Assembly (NCBI RefSeq): GCF_050271975.1
Contig: NZ_CP189850.1
Span: forward strand, 1,922,001 to 1,986,000
Length of the DNA stretch: 64,000 bases
Source: Litorimonas sp947503715
Lineage (GTDB): Bacteria > Pseudomonadota > Alphaproteobacteria > Caulobacterales > Maricaulaceae
Direction of reading: 5' to 3'
The translations under genes and the position numbers were made by a program. The notes under the pieces were generated by a model. The model searched no databases. It saw nothing but the letters and a program-made list of their open reading frames with translations, and was not told where the DNA came from. This document shows positions 10,941-19,924 of this stretch, one piece after another. Each line of letters opens with the position of its first letter. The stretch's first letter is position 1.

Positions 10941-10969
10941 AAGCCCCGGCCAATCGGTCGGGGCTTTTG
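10941..10969 (+). terminator. Intrinsic terminator after the autotransporter
   Basis: AAGCCCCG (10941-10948) pairs with CGGGGCTT, with additional inner G-C pairing, followed by TTTT. It sits 24 bp after the autotransporter stop codon. Confidence 0.85.
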
Positions 10970-11012
10970 CATTCGGGGGTTAACTTGATATGTAAAGTGC
11001 AGGAGTCTGTTC

Positions 11013-13241
11013 ATGAATTTTTTTAGATGTATTGCCCTTTCCGTTTCGAGTCTTGTTCTGCTCGCCTGTGATAGCCCGATAAGCCCGAATGAGACTTCAT
11101 ATATCGTCGAAATTCTGCGCGATGATTACGGTGTCCCGCACATCTACGGCCAAACCGATGCTGACGCCGTTTACGGCATGATCTATGCTCAGGCGGAGGA
11201 TGATTTCCCCCGCATTGAGCGCAATTATGTCTGGGCGACGGGGCGCCTGGCGGAAGTGAAAGGCGAGGAGGCGCTGTTCTCTGATTTGCGCGCGCGGCTC
11301 TATATGACGATGGATGAGGCGAAGGCCGCCTATGCAGGTGCGCCGGAAGAGTTGAAAGCGCTCTGCGACGCTTGGGCGGCAGGGTTGAACGACTATCTCG
11401 CAGACCATCCCGATGTCACACCGGAACTGCTGACGCGGTTCGAGCCGTGGATGCCGATGTTCTTTTCCGAAGGGTCGATTGGCGGAGATATTGAGCAAAT
11501 TCCACTGGACGGCATTCGCAAGTTTTATGGTGGAGCGCCGCCCGGATTGAGGTCTTTGGATGAGATTATTCAGGAGCGTAGTTTGATGCAAAATGGTCCC
11601 GAAACAGGGACTGAAACTGAGATATTTGATAGTAGCGAACCTGGGGGCTCAAACGGTATTGCCCTGTCTGGTGATTTGACACGCAGCGGCGATGCGATGC
11701 TCCTTATCAATCCACATACGAGCTTTTATTTTCGTCCAGAAGTCCATGTTGTGAGCGAGGAGGGATTGAATGCTTACGGCGCGGTCACCTGGGGTCAATT
11801 CTTTGTTTATCAGGGGTTTTCCGAACATAATGGCTGGATGCACACCTCCACCTATGTCGATTTTATCGATGAGTTTGTAGAAGAAATTTACAGAGATCGC
11901 GATGGTGAATTGAAGTATCTCTACGGCGATGAAATCCGTGATGTCGAAACAGGATCTGTGACCCTGCGATATAAGGATGGCGACGATTTTTCAGAGCGGA
12001 CTTTCCCGACTTATCACACCCATCATGGCCCCATCACCCACACGCATAGCGACGGCCGCTGGACGGTGACAAAGATCAATTGGGATCCCGTCAATGCGCT
12101 GCAGCAGAGCTTTATTCGGACGAAAACAAAGAACCATGCCGAGTTCCGCGAGATGATGGATATCCGGACGAACTCGTCAAATAATACAGTCTATGCGGAT
12201 GCCGACGGCACCATCGCCTATTATCACGGCAATTTCGTCCCGAAACGCGATCCGCAATTCGACTATTCCCGTCCCGTTGACGGCAGTGATTCGCGCACGG
12301 ATTGGAATGGTGTCCACACGGTGGAGGAGGCGATCACGATTACAAACCCTGCGACGGGATGGATACAAAACGCCAATTCCACGCCCTTCACGGCGGCGGG
12401 CGAGGGTAGTCCAAAGCGTGAGAATTATCCCGCCTATATGGCCCCGGATAAGGAGAATTTCCGTGGTATTCACGCCGTGCGTCTGCTGGAAAATGCGGAA
12501 GACATGACGATGGAGAGCCTGATTGAACTGGCCTATAATCCCGCCCTTCCGGCCTTTGAGATTATTATTCCGAGTTTGGTCGACGTCTATGAATCGTCAA
12601 ACCGAGACCCGTCATTGGCAGAGCCTATTGCGGTGTTGAAATCATGGGATTACACCTCATCCGCCGAGTCTGTTGCGATGGCTCTGGCGCATTTTTACGG
12701 CATGGAAATCCTGCAAAATGCTGACCGTCCGAGAGACCGTATGAGCCGGATGGAATTGCTGACCCATATCGCGACAGAGGCCGAGGGGGCAGAGCAATTA
12801 GCACTTTTTGCCTCGGCGCTGGAAAAGATGACGGCGGACTATGGTGATTGGAACACGCCTTGGGGCGAGATTAACCGTTTCCAACGTCTCACCGGCGATA
12901 TTGATCAACCGCATGATGACGCTGCGCCGAGCTTTCCCGTCGGCATGGCATCCGGTCGATGGGGCGCGCTGGCCGCTTATGGCGCGCGGCAAGCCAATGG
13001 CTCGAAAAAACTCTATGGCTATCGCGGGAATAGTTTTGTCGCCGTCGTTGAATTTGGTGATGAGGTTAAGGCTAAGACTTTACTCGCGGGCGGGCAGAGC
13101 GGCGACCCCGACTCTCCGCATTTTACCGATCAGGTCGAGGATTACATAGCCGGACGGTTCAAAGAGATACCGTATTATCGGGCAGATGTAGAAGCACGGG
13201 CCGTTGAACGTTACGCGCCCGGTGAAAGGGGAGAAAAGTGA
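11013..13241 (+). CDS. Penicillin acylase family (Ntn-hydrolase) lipoprotein
   Basis: 742 residues. The lipobox VLLAC places a lipidated Cys at 19. The alpha-chain start shows DDYGVPHIYGQTDADAVYGM, typical of the penicillin/acyl-homoserine-lactone acylase family. The autocatalytic nucleophile is predicted as Ser213 in EPGGSNGIAL, followed by LLINPHTSF and the conserved beta-chain pattern (THHGPI, WDP). These enzymes cleave amides after self-processing into two chains. Substrate (N-acyl-homoserine lactone, lipopeptide, beta-lactam or other amide) cannot be read from sequence. Its stop overlaps the next gene's start by one base. Confidence 0.9.
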   Translation: MNFFRCIALSVSSLVLLACDSPISPNETSYIVEILRDDYGVPHIYGQTDADAVYGMIYAQAEDDFPRIERNYVWATGRLAEVKGEEALFSDLRARLYMTMDEAKAAYAGAPEELKALCDAWAAGLNDYLADHPDVTPELLTRFEPWMPMFFSEGSIGGDIEQIPLDGIRKFYGGAPPGLRSLDEIIQERSLMQNGPETGTETEIFDSSEPGGSNGIALSGDLTRSGDAMLLINPHTSFYFRPEVHVVSEEGLNAYGAVTWGQFFVYQGFSEHNGWMHTSTYVDFIDEFVEEIYRDRDGELKYLYGDEIRDVETGSVTLRYKDGDDFSERTFPTYHTHHGPITHTHSDGRWTVTKINWDPVNALQQSFIRTKTKNHAEFREMMDIRTNSSNNTVYADADGTIAYYHGNFVPKRDPQFDYSRPVDGSDSRTDWNGVHTVEEAITITNPATGWIQNANSTPFTAAGEGSPKRENYPAYMAPDKENFRGIHAVRLLENAEDMTMESLIELAYNPALPAFEIIIPSLVDVYESSNRDPSLAEPIAVLKSWDYTSSAESVAMALAHFYGMEILQNADRPRDRMSRMELLTHIATEAEGAEQLALFASALEKMTADYGDWNTPWGEINRFQRLTGDIDQPHDDAAPSFPVGMASGRWGALAAYGARQANGSKKLYGYRGNSFVAVVEFGDEVKAKTLLAGGQSGDPDSPHFTDQVEDYIAGRFKEIPYYRADVEARAVERYAPGERGEK

Positions 13242-13957
13242 TGAAACGTGTTTTAGCGAGTTTGATGTCTGCGGTTTTATTCGCGGGCTGCGCAACGACA
13301 GATGGGGGTGGTTCCGAGATCGAAGACACGATCTATACCGGCTTTTCCGAGCTTGCGGATGGAACCATGAAACAGAATATGCGCGGCTTCATCTGTCCTG
13401 CAGAAATAGACGGCCTTCTTCTTTCCAGGGCGGAGCTGATAGGGTCTGCTGGTCGCGATGCTTTTTGCAATTATAACAGTGATGATGGTCGTATATACAC
13501 GGTCTATCTGAGCGATTTCCCGGATTATTCAACTGACGATTATTTCAGATTTTCCATGCGGGATACTGGCGGGGTAATGGAACAATCGGGTTACGAAATT
13601 GATGATGAGCTGTCAGACACGTGTGGATTATCGTCTTTGGATGCGGCGGCCTTGCTCAAGGGTTTTGCAAATATGGAAGGCAATAATATTCAAATCGGGC
13701 AAGACCCTGCGACGGTTTTTGTCGGGACTGGAAAGCTCTCCATCCTGACGGTCTCAACGGTTCAGCCGGGTCAGTATTTGAAATTTAGGTACACGTTTGC
13801 GGGTTCAGGTGAAGCAGATACGGAAACCGCCTGTGACTTTTTGCGGGACCGCAGTCTCATCCATCAGAAAGAGATCAAAGCCGCGACGGGCGACGAGTCC
13901 TCTGACGATGAAAAGATGTGGGAGCTTATCGAGAGCCTATCTGGCGAAAAAGAGTAG
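13241..13957 (+). CDS. Unrecognised lipoprotein coupled to the acylase
   Basis: 238 residues; not a family I recognise. A signal peptide with lipobox LFAGC (Cys17 from ATG 13241) is clear. The mature part has four cysteines (FICP, AFCNY, DTCGL, TACDF) and a hydrophilic C-terminus rich in Asp and Glu. ATG 13241 forms a TGATG junction with the acylase stop; GTG 13238 is a less likely alternative. AAAGGGGAGAAA precedes it. The coupling implies co-translation with the acylase, so an accessory role at the same membrane is plausible but unproven. Confidence 0.75.
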   Translation: MKRVLASLMSAVLFAGCATTDGGGSEIEDTIYTGFSELADGTMKQNMRGFICPAEIDGLLLSRAELIGSAGRDAFCNYNSDDGRIYTVYLSDFPDYSTDDYFRFSMRDTGGVMEQSGYEIDDELSDTCGLSSLDAAALLKGFANMEGNNIQIGQDPATVFVGTGKLSILTVSTVQPGQYLKFRYTFAGSGEADTETACDFLRDRSLIHQKEIKAATGDESSDDEKMWELIESLSGEKE

Positions 13958-13986
13958 AAAAGCCTCAGGCGAGGCTCTTCTCACAT

Positions 13987-14271
13987 CTAGCGGTTCAAAA
14001 TATCGCGGAGGTTTTCGCTGACGTCTGTGAGGCGCGCCCGCATTGTGGAAGACGGTGCGTCTTGTCCGGGGAGCAGGCCTCCCAGTCTCGATACGTAGCG
14101 GACGACTGTATCGCGGTTTGAACGCGTGGCGAGTGCAAATCCAACCGCGCCCAAGATAGCAGCGCCTGCGACGACGCCTAGCGTAACTTGCGTTTTGCGT
14201 CGCTTAGCCAATTCATGATTATCACGCGAGATGAGCGCATTTTCAATTTTTGTGCTGGGTGTCCGGGGCAT
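13987..14271 (-). CDS. Small single-pass membrane protein, unknown
   Basis: 94 residues from ATG 14271, preceded by AGGAGA. A basic hydrophilic N-terminus (about 30 residues, ending KRRKTQ) precedes one hydrophobic helix (TLGVVAGAAILGAVGFALA), then a C-terminal amphipathic tail (RYVSRLGGLLPGQ...). No signal cleavage site is evident. It is convergent with the lipoprotein gene and divergent from coaD. No function can be assigned. Confidence 0.6.
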   Translation of the reverse strand: MPRTPSTKIENALISRDNHELAKRRKTQVTLGVVAGAAILGAVGFALATRSNRDTVVRYVSRLGGLLPGQDAPSSTMRARLTDVSENLRDILNR

Positions 14272-14390
14272 ATTTTCTCCTATAATGTTCACAGAATTAA
14301 TGCGGGAGCACGCCCAACGTTCCCGACTAAGTCAAAAGATGTGCCAAACAAGTTCTAGAAACATGGGTGCGAGCCTCTATAACACCTGCC

Positions 14391-14882
14391 ATGACAAAAC
14401 GTATTGCGCTCTATCCCGGCACTTTTGATCCCATGACTCTGGGGCATCTGGATATTATGAAACGGGCCTCACGGCTCTGCGATAAGCTCATTATTGGGGT
14501 GGCCATTAATCGCGCCAAAAACCCGCTCTTTGGTCTCGATGATCGCGTTCAGATGGTTGAGCATGTCGTCGCGCCCTTTCGGGATCGTATCGAGGTTGAT
14601 GTGCTGCCTTTTGAGGGCCTGCTGATACATTTCGTTGAAAATTGTGGGGCCTCGATGATAGTGCGCGGCCTAAGGGCGGTGAGTGATTTTGAATATGAAT
14701 TTCAGATGGCCGGTATGAATGATCGTTTGAACCCGGATATTGAAACCGTATTCCTGATGTCCGATCCGCAATATCAAACGATTGCCAGTCGTTTGGTCAA
14801 AGAAATAGCAAGATTGGGTGGGGACGTCTCACAATTCGTCACACCCGAAGTTGAAGCCAGATTGAAAGATAAATTCACATGA
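14391..14882 (+). CDS. coaD: Phosphopantetheine adenylyltransferase
   Basis: Fourth step of coenzyme A synthesis: 4'-phosphopantetheine plus ATP gives dephospho-CoA. 163 residues from ATG 14391; an in-frame GTG at 14367 is less likely. The nucleotidyltransferase motif LYPGTFDPMTLGHLD (T/HxGH type) is at the N-terminus, and the conserved VRGLRAVSDFEYE block is in the middle. It overlaps the next gene by ATGA and heads a coaD-cyclophilin-queA-tgt run common in alphaproteobacteria. Confidence 0.96.
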   Translation: MTKRIALYPGTFDPMTLGHLDIMKRASRLCDKLIIGVAINRAKNPLFGLDDRVQMVEHVVAPFRDRIEVDVLPFEGLLIHFVENCGASMIVRGLRAVSDFEYEFQMAGMNDRLNPDIETVFLMSDPQYQTIASRLVKEIARLGGDVSQFVTPEVEARLKDKFT

Positions 14883-15796
14883 CACTTCGTTTTGTAACGG
14901 CTGCCGCTCTGACAGCTACGCTTTTCATTGCGGGCTGTAACGCGGAAAAACCCGAAACACCGGCAACCCTTCCAACGTCTATTGCGACGACATCTGAGAC
15001 CGGCTTTACGGCCCCGGACGAGGCTTGGCGTACGGTTGATCCGGAAAATATGATCGTTATTGATACGAAATATGGCGATATCGCCATTGAGCTCTATCCC
15101 GAAATTGCGCCGAACCATGTGGCGCAAATCAAAGCGCTGGCGCGGTCCGGATTTTATGACAATGTTCCGTTTCACCGCGTCATTGACGGGTTTATGAACC
15201 AGACGGGTGACGGCTCCAATGGCGACGGAACAGGCGATTCGGATTTGCCGAATATTGATGCGGAATTCACCTTCCGCCGCGGGGCGGATATGCCCTTTAC
15301 ACTCATCACGGCGGAGCAGGTCGGAGAGGGTGAAATCGGCATCGGGTTTTACAAGGCGCTACCCATTGCCAGTCAGTCCACAGCTCAGGCGAGCCTGACG
15401 GAAGATAATAAAGTCAATGCGTTCGGTCTCCATTGTAAAGGCGTGACATCCATGGCGCGGACGAGTGATCCGAATAGTGCCAATAGCCAGTTTTTCCTCA
15501 TGCGCGCGCAGGCAGAACATCTCGACACGCAATATACAATCTGGGGCAATACAGTCATGGGATATGAGCATTTGGACAAACCCATTGTCGGCACAATCGG
15601 TCAAATCCCGGATTGGGTGCCGGACCGGATGAATGAGGTCGAGGTTGCGGCCGATATGGAAGAAGATGAACGTCCAATCGTGCAGGTCCTGAAAACGGAT
15701 AGTCCGGCTTTTAACAACTGGTTAAAAAGCCAGAAAAATGAAGATGGCACCTATCCTAATATCTGCAATCTGCCAGTGCCGACACGGGTTTTATAA
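14879..15796 (+). CDS. Cyclophilin-type peptidyl-prolyl isomerase, lipoprotein
   Basis: 305 residues. A lipoprotein signal (LFIAGC, Cys20) is followed by a short linker rich in Pro and Thr and a cyclophilin domain. The catalytic Arg sits in PFHRVIDGFMNQTGDG, and the active-site Gln/Phe in NSANSQFFLMRA. Compared with a minimal cyclophilin there is an insertion of roughly 50 residues (AEFTFRRGADMPF... to NAFGLH) between these blocks. It overlaps coaD by 4 bp. The next gene is a close paralogue without the lipobox, so the pair arose by tandem duplication. Periplasmic protein folding is the likely role. Confidence 0.92.
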   Translation: MTLRFVTAAALTATLFIAGCNAEKPETPATLPTSIATTSETGFTAPDEAWRTVDPENMIVIDTKYGDIAIELYPEIAPNHVAQIKALARSGFYDNVPFHRVIDGFMNQTGDGSNGDGTGDSDLPNIDAEFTFRRGADMPFTLITAEQVGEGEIGIGFYKALPIASQSTAQASLTEDNKVNAFGLHCKGVTSMARTSDPNSANSQFFLMRAQAEHLDTQYTIWGNTVMGYEHLDKPIVGTIGQIPDWVPDRMNEVEVAADMEEDERPIVQVLKTDSPAFNNWLKSQKNEDGTYPNICNLPVPTRVL

Positions 15797-15922
15797 ACGG
15801 TCCGTACCGCTATTCATCTGTCAGAGTGTGTTCACATCTATTCGCTTATGTGGTGAGTGACACCAATACTCTCGTCCTGGCGGGTGAGAGTCCCTGATCG
15901 TCCGACCGAAGGAAAACATATC

Positions 15923-16816
15923 ATGATGTCTCGATTATTATCCGCCGCTGCGATTGGCTCTGCTCTCTTGGGTGCGGTTTTGATGTCCGACCACGCGACT
16001 GCGCAATCCACAGATGCAGCAATTTTTACGGCTCCTGAAACGGCATGGCGGACGGTTGACCCGGAGAATATGCTTCTCATTCAAACGAAATACGGCAATA
16101 TCGCCGTTGAGCTGTTCCCAGAAATTGCCCCGAAGCATGTGGCGCAGGTCAAAGCCCTCGCGCGCTCAGGGTTTTACGATAATGTGCCCTTTCACCGCGT
16201 GATTGCAGGATTCATGAACCAGACGGGCGACGGGACGAATGGCGATGGGACGGGCGATTCAACGCTTCCGGATTTGGAGGCTGAATTCACTTTCCGTCGC
16301 GGAGCAAACATGCCCTTTGCGAAAGTCACGACTCAAAAAGCTGGTCCTGGTCAGATTGGCGTGGGCTTTTACAAGTCTCTTCAAATAGCCAGCCAGCCTA
16401 CCGCGCAGGCCATGTTTACGAAGGATAATAAGGTCAATGCCTTCGGCCTTCATTGTCCCGGCGTGACCTCTATGGCGCGGACGAGTGATCCGAATAGTGC
16501 CAATAGCCAGTTTTTTCTGATGCGGGGCAAGGCCGATCACCTCGACACGGAATATTCCATCTGGGGCGCGACAGTTATGGGACGTGACCTGTTGGAGAAA
16601 CCTGTTGTTGGCGCCGTTGGTGATAGTAATGAATGGATGCCGGATTATATGGACGAAGTGGATGTGGTCGCCGATCTTGAAGGCGGGGACCGTCCAACCG
16701 TTCAAGTTTTGAAAACCGATAGCTCGGCTTTCACAAATTGGGTGGAGATGCAAAAGGAAGCCGACGGGACATATCCTGACATTTGCGAGCTTTCCGTTCC
16801 GACGCGAGTGTTGTAA
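15923..16816 (+). CDS. Cyclophilin-type peptidyl-prolyl isomerase, secreted paralogue
   Basis: 297 residues from ATG 15923, with AAGGAAAA six bases upstream; the longer ORF from 15857 lacks support. A Sec signal peptide probably ends at ATAQ. The domain parallels the previous protein nearly end to end (WRTVDPENM, PFHRVIAGFMNQTGDG, TSMARTSDPNSANSQFF, ending PTRVL), including the same insertion, but it is processed as a soluble periplasmic protein rather than lipidated. A gap of 126 bp separates the copies, enough for its own promoter. Confidence 0.92.
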   Translation: MMSRLLSAAAIGSALLGAVLMSDHATAQSTDAAIFTAPETAWRTVDPENMLLIQTKYGNIAVELFPEIAPKHVAQVKALARSGFYDNVPFHRVIAGFMNQTGDGTNGDGTGDSTLPDLEAEFTFRRGANMPFAKVTTQKAGPGQIGVGFYKSLQIASQPTAQAMFTKDNKVNAFGLHCPGVTSMARTSDPNSANSQFFLMRGKADHLDTEYSIWGATVMGRDLLEKPVVGAVGDSNEWMPDYMDEVDVVADLEGGDRPTVQVLKTDSSAFTNWVEMQKEADGTYPDICELSVPTRVL

Positions 16817-16883
16817 GCGCACCGCAACATAATCAAACTTGGAGCTTCGGTTCCACACCTACATCTAGAAACAGGTTAAATTC

Positions 16884-17342
16884 ATGTCTGAAAAACTCAT
16901 CATGACGGTCGACAATAATAAAGGCGAAGTTGGCGATGTCACAATCCTGCTCCGCCCCGACCTTGCACCGCTTCACGTCGAGCAAATCACACGTCTTGCC
17001 AAAGAAGGCTTTTATGACGGGCTCACATTCCACCGCGTGATTGACGGTTTCATGGCGCAGGGCGGTTGTCCGAACGGCACCGGCATGGGCGGCGCGAAAA
17101 AGCAGATCAAAGCCGAGTTTAACAAGCACCCGCATATTGAAGGTGTCTGTTCAATGGCGCGCTCGCAAAATCCGAACTCCGCCTCCAGCCAGTTCTTCAT
17201 CTGTTTGGACGATGCCGGTTTCCTTGACGGACAATACACCGTCTGGGGTGAAGTTGAGAGCGGTATGGAACTCGTTCACGCTCTCCCAAAAGGTGAGCCG
17301 CCCCGCATGCCCGGTAAAATCGTGAAGATGACTGTCGCTTAA
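16884..17342 (+). CDS. ppiB: Cytoplasmic cyclophilin B
   Basis: 152 residues and no signal peptide, so a cytoplasmic peptidyl-prolyl isomerase. Catalytic blocks are TFHRVIDGFMAQGGCPNGTG and NSASSQFFICLDDAGFLDGQ, with the tryptophan-containing YTVWGEV segment that marks cyclosporin-binding cyclophilins. It lacks the ~50-residue insertion of the two upstream paralogues. queA begins 21 bp after its stop, suggesting one operon. Confidence 0.95.
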   Translation: MSEKLIMTVDNNKGEVGDVTILLRPDLAPLHVEQITRLAKEGFYDGLTFHRVIDGFMAQGGCPNGTGMGGAKKQIKAEFNKHPHIEGVCSMARSQNPNSASSQFFICLDDAGFLDGQYTVWGEVESGMELVHALPKGEPPRMPGKIVKMTVA

Positions 17343-17363
17343 GCGACAGGCACTTTCGTCCCC

Positions 17364-18422
17364 ATGGACGTTTCCCTTTTTGATTTCGACCTGCCGGAGA
17401 GCGCTATCGCTCTCCGGCCTGCAAGTCCGCGCGACAGTGCGCGGCTTTTGCATATTGGCGTGTCTGGTGATCTGACGGACCGGATTGTACGTGATTTGCC
17501 GAACGTTCTCCGTGCCGGAGATGTTTTGGTTTTTAATGAGACGAAAGTCTTCCCTGCCGCCTTTACCGCGATCCGTCCCGCCCGCGAACATGGCGGTGGC
17601 GGCGATGTGTCTGTGACCGTCAATTTACACAAAGACCGTAGCCTCGGGGTGTGGGACGCCTTTGTCCGTCCCGCCAAACGCGTCCGTATCGGTGATGTTC
17701 TGCATTTTGATGAAGGTCTTAAAGCCGTAGTCGTAGAAAAGCGTGAGGGCGGTGATGTCAGTTTTCAGTTTAATGCGACGGATGACGCTTTGCTTTCCGC
17801 GTTTGAACGGTGCGGTGCGCCGCCCTTGCCGCCCTATATCGCCCGCAAACGTGCGCCGGATGGGCAGGATGTTGCCGATTATCAAACCGTTTATGCCAAA
17901 GAGACGGGCTCAGTTGCAGCGCCAACGGCGGGGCTGCACTTCACGCCTGAATTGCTCGAACGGCTTGAAGCTGCAGGTGTGCAATCCGAAAAACTTATAC
18001 TTCATGTAGGGGCGGGGACATTTCTACCCGTCAAATCGGACAATACGGACGACCATGATATGCACAGTGAGTGGTTCACGATTGATACTGAAACGGTAGA
18101 TCGACTCAACGCGGCGAAGGCCGACGGTCGACGTGTTATCGCCGTGGGAACGACCGCGCTTCGCGCCTTGGAGTCCGCGTCACAAAGTGGAACTCTGGAA
18201 GCGCAGTCCCGCGATACTGATATTTTTATCACGCCCGGATATCAGTTCCAGACGGTCGACGGATTGATGACAAATTTTCATTTGCCCAAATCAACCCTCT
18301 TTATGTTAGTCAGTGCGCTGGCCGGGCGTGAGGTCATGCAGGCGGCTTATGCCCATGCGATTGAAACGGGTTATCGCTTTTATTCATACGGCGACTCTTC
18401 CCTGATCTGGAAAGCGGGCTAA
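17364..18422 (+). CDS. queA: S-adenosylmethionine:tRNA ribosyltransferase-isomerase
   Basis: Transfers and isomerises the ribosyl group of SAM onto 7-aminomethyl-7-deazaguanine in tRNA, giving epoxyqueuosine. 352 residues, the usual length. Recognisable blocks: LFDFDLPESAIALRPASPRD, LVFNETKVFPA, GAPPLPPYI, the YAKETGSVAAPTAGLHFT segment, LHVGAGTFLPV, and FHLPKSTLFMLVSAL. The stop TAA overlaps the tgt start by one base, so translation is coupled. Confidence 0.97.
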   Translation: MDVSLFDFDLPESAIALRPASPRDSARLLHIGVSGDLTDRIVRDLPNVLRAGDVLVFNETKVFPAAFTAIRPAREHGGGGDVSVTVNLHKDRSLGVWDAFVRPAKRVRIGDVLHFDEGLKAVVVEKREGGDVSFQFNATDDALLSAFERCGAPPLPPYIARKRAPDGQDVADYQTVYAKETGSVAAPTAGLHFTPELLERLEAAGVQSEKLILHVGAGTFLPVKSDNTDDHDMHSEWFTIDTETVDRLNAAKADGRRVIAVGTTALRALESASQSGTLEAQSRDTDIFITPGYQFQTVDGLMTNFHLPKSTLFMLVSALAGREVMQAAYAHAIETGYRFYSYGDSSLIWKAG

Positions 18423-19555
18423 TGGCAAAGTTCTCATTTGATATTCATGCGAGTGAAGGAGAGGCGCGGACCGGGGTTCTAAAAACGCCGCGCGGTGATA
18501 TCCGAACGCCCGCCTTTATGCCGGTCGGCACGGCGGGAACCGTCAAAGGCCTTTATATGGATCAAGTCCGACAGGCGGGGGCGGATATAATTCTGGGCAA
18601 TACCTATCACCTGATGTTGCGCCCCGGTGCAGAGCGCGTAAAGCGGTTAGGTGGTTTGCATAAATTCGGCGGATGGGACGGTCCGATTTTGACTGATTCT
18701 GGCGGATTTCAGGTTTGGTCGCTCTCTAAGCTTCGTAAAATGACAGAGGAGGGCGTGACCTTCCAGAGCCATCTGGACGGATCAAAACACATGCTTTCGC
18801 CTGAGCGCAGTATTGAAATTCAGGCAGACCTGCTTGGCGCCGACATTTCTATGCAATTGGATGAATGTACGGACTTCCCCGTGAGTCATGATAAAGCAGC
18901 GAAGTCGATGGAACTATCTCTGCGTTGGGGGAGGCGTTCACTAGAAGCTTTTGGCGATCGCGAAACACAAACGTTATTTGCGATTGTTCAGGGCTCAAAC
19001 TTCCCAGATTTGCGGAAACTGTCAGCCGAAGCCTCCATAGCGGAAGCGACATCGGGGGGATATGGCGGTTTCGCGATTGGTGGGCTGGCCGTGGGTGAGG
19101 GGCACGAGGCAATGTGCGAAACGCTCTCTTTCACAACACCACACCTCCCGAAGGACCGCCCGCGTTACCTTATGGGGGTCGGAAAGCCGATTGATATCGT
19201 GGAGGCCGTCTATCGCGGGGTCGATATGTTTGATTGCGTAATTCCGACTCGCTCAGGTCGCCATGGCCAAGTCTGGACGGATCGCGGCCCTTATAATATC
19301 AAACGCGCAGAATTTGCCGAGGATCGGTCCCTCCTTGACGAATCTATCACGTGCCCGGCCTCACAAGACTACACGAAGGCTTATGTTCACCATCTCATTC
19401 GGTCGAAGGAACTCTTGGGTGCGATGATTCTCTCTTGGCATAATATCGCTTATTTTGAAGACCTGATGGCGCGCATTCGAGCGTCAATCGCGTCTGGTAC
19501 CTTTGAGGCTTTCGTAAGAGGCTTCCGTGCAGGCTGGCCCTCTGAGAAAGGCTGA
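18422..19555 (+). CDS. tgt: Queuine/preQ1 tRNA-guanine transglycosylase with atypical zinc site
   Basis: 377 residues. It exchanges guanine-34 for preQ1 in tRNAs with GUN anticodons. The core is intact: PVGTAGTVKG, GNTYHLMLRPG, DSGGFQVWSLS, and MFDCVIPTRSGRHG with the nucleophilic Asp. The zinc motif is not. The E. coli pattern CxCx2C...H aligns to Ile309, Cys311, Ser314 and His340, so two of the four ligands are replaced. The reading frame around this segment (LDESITCPASQDYTKAYVHHL) is uninterrupted, so this is substitution rather than decay. Queuosine formation is likely but metal binding may be altered. Confidence 0.94.
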   Translation: MAKFSFDIHASEGEARTGVLKTPRGDIRTPAFMPVGTAGTVKGLYMDQVRQAGADIILGNTYHLMLRPGAERVKRLGGLHKFGGWDGPILTDSGGFQVWSLSKLRKMTEEGVTFQSHLDGSKHMLSPERSIEIQADLLGADISMQLDECTDFPVSHDKAAKSMELSLRWGRRSLEAFGDRETQTLFAIVQGSNFPDLRKLSAEASIAEATSGGYGGFAIGGLAVGEGHEAMCETLSFTTPHLPKDRPRYLMGVGKPIDIVEAVYRGVDMFDCVIPTRSGRHGQVWTDRGPYNIKRAEFAEDRSLLDESITCPASQDYTKAYVHHLIRSKELLGAMILSWHNIAYFEDLMARIRASIASGTFEAFVRGFRAGWPSEKG

Positions 19556-19575
19556 AATTGTCGCTCTTTTCAGGG

Positions 19576-19604
19576 TTGACGAGGGTAGGGCGCGCCCCTA
19601 GATA
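19576..19604 (+). promoter_or_regulatory. Sigma-70-type promoter for tRNA-Lys
   Basis: TTGACG (19576-19581), 17-bp spacer, TAGATA (19599-19604). The mature tRNA begins 17 bp further on, as expected for a stable RNA promoter. Confidence 0.7.
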
Positions 19605-19620
19605 GCGCCGCACTTGGTAA

Positions 19621-19697
19621 GCGCCCTTAGCTCAGTTGGTTAGAGCGCCTCACTTTTAATGAGGATGTCCGCGGTTCGAATCCGCGAGGGCGTACCA
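19621..19697 (+). tRNA. tRNA-Lys (anticodon TTT)
   Basis: 77 bases including encoded CCA. Acceptor GCGCCCT pairs with AGGGCGT (first pair G-U). The anticodon arm is CCTCA-CTTTTAA-TGAGG with anticodon TTT, and the T arm CGCGG-TTCGAAT-CCGCG is perfect. D-arm GCTCAGTTGGTTAGAGC is canonical. Confidence 0.97.
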
Positions 19698-19924
19698 TTC
19701 CCAGATTATCTTGGAACCATTGTACGGCACGTATGTTTGTAGGGTAGAACGACTAGTTATTAAATGAAGTGAGGCGGTTCAAGCCGCTCGCTAAGTCGGG
19801 AAGCCGATGAAAAGTGGTGCAAAAAAGCAACTTTGCCTAAAAAACCTTTTATTTTCGGTCGCAAAGCCTTATTGACCCTTGGCAATCTGGCGAAACTCCG
19901 TGTAGGGGTTCGTGGAATTTCATG

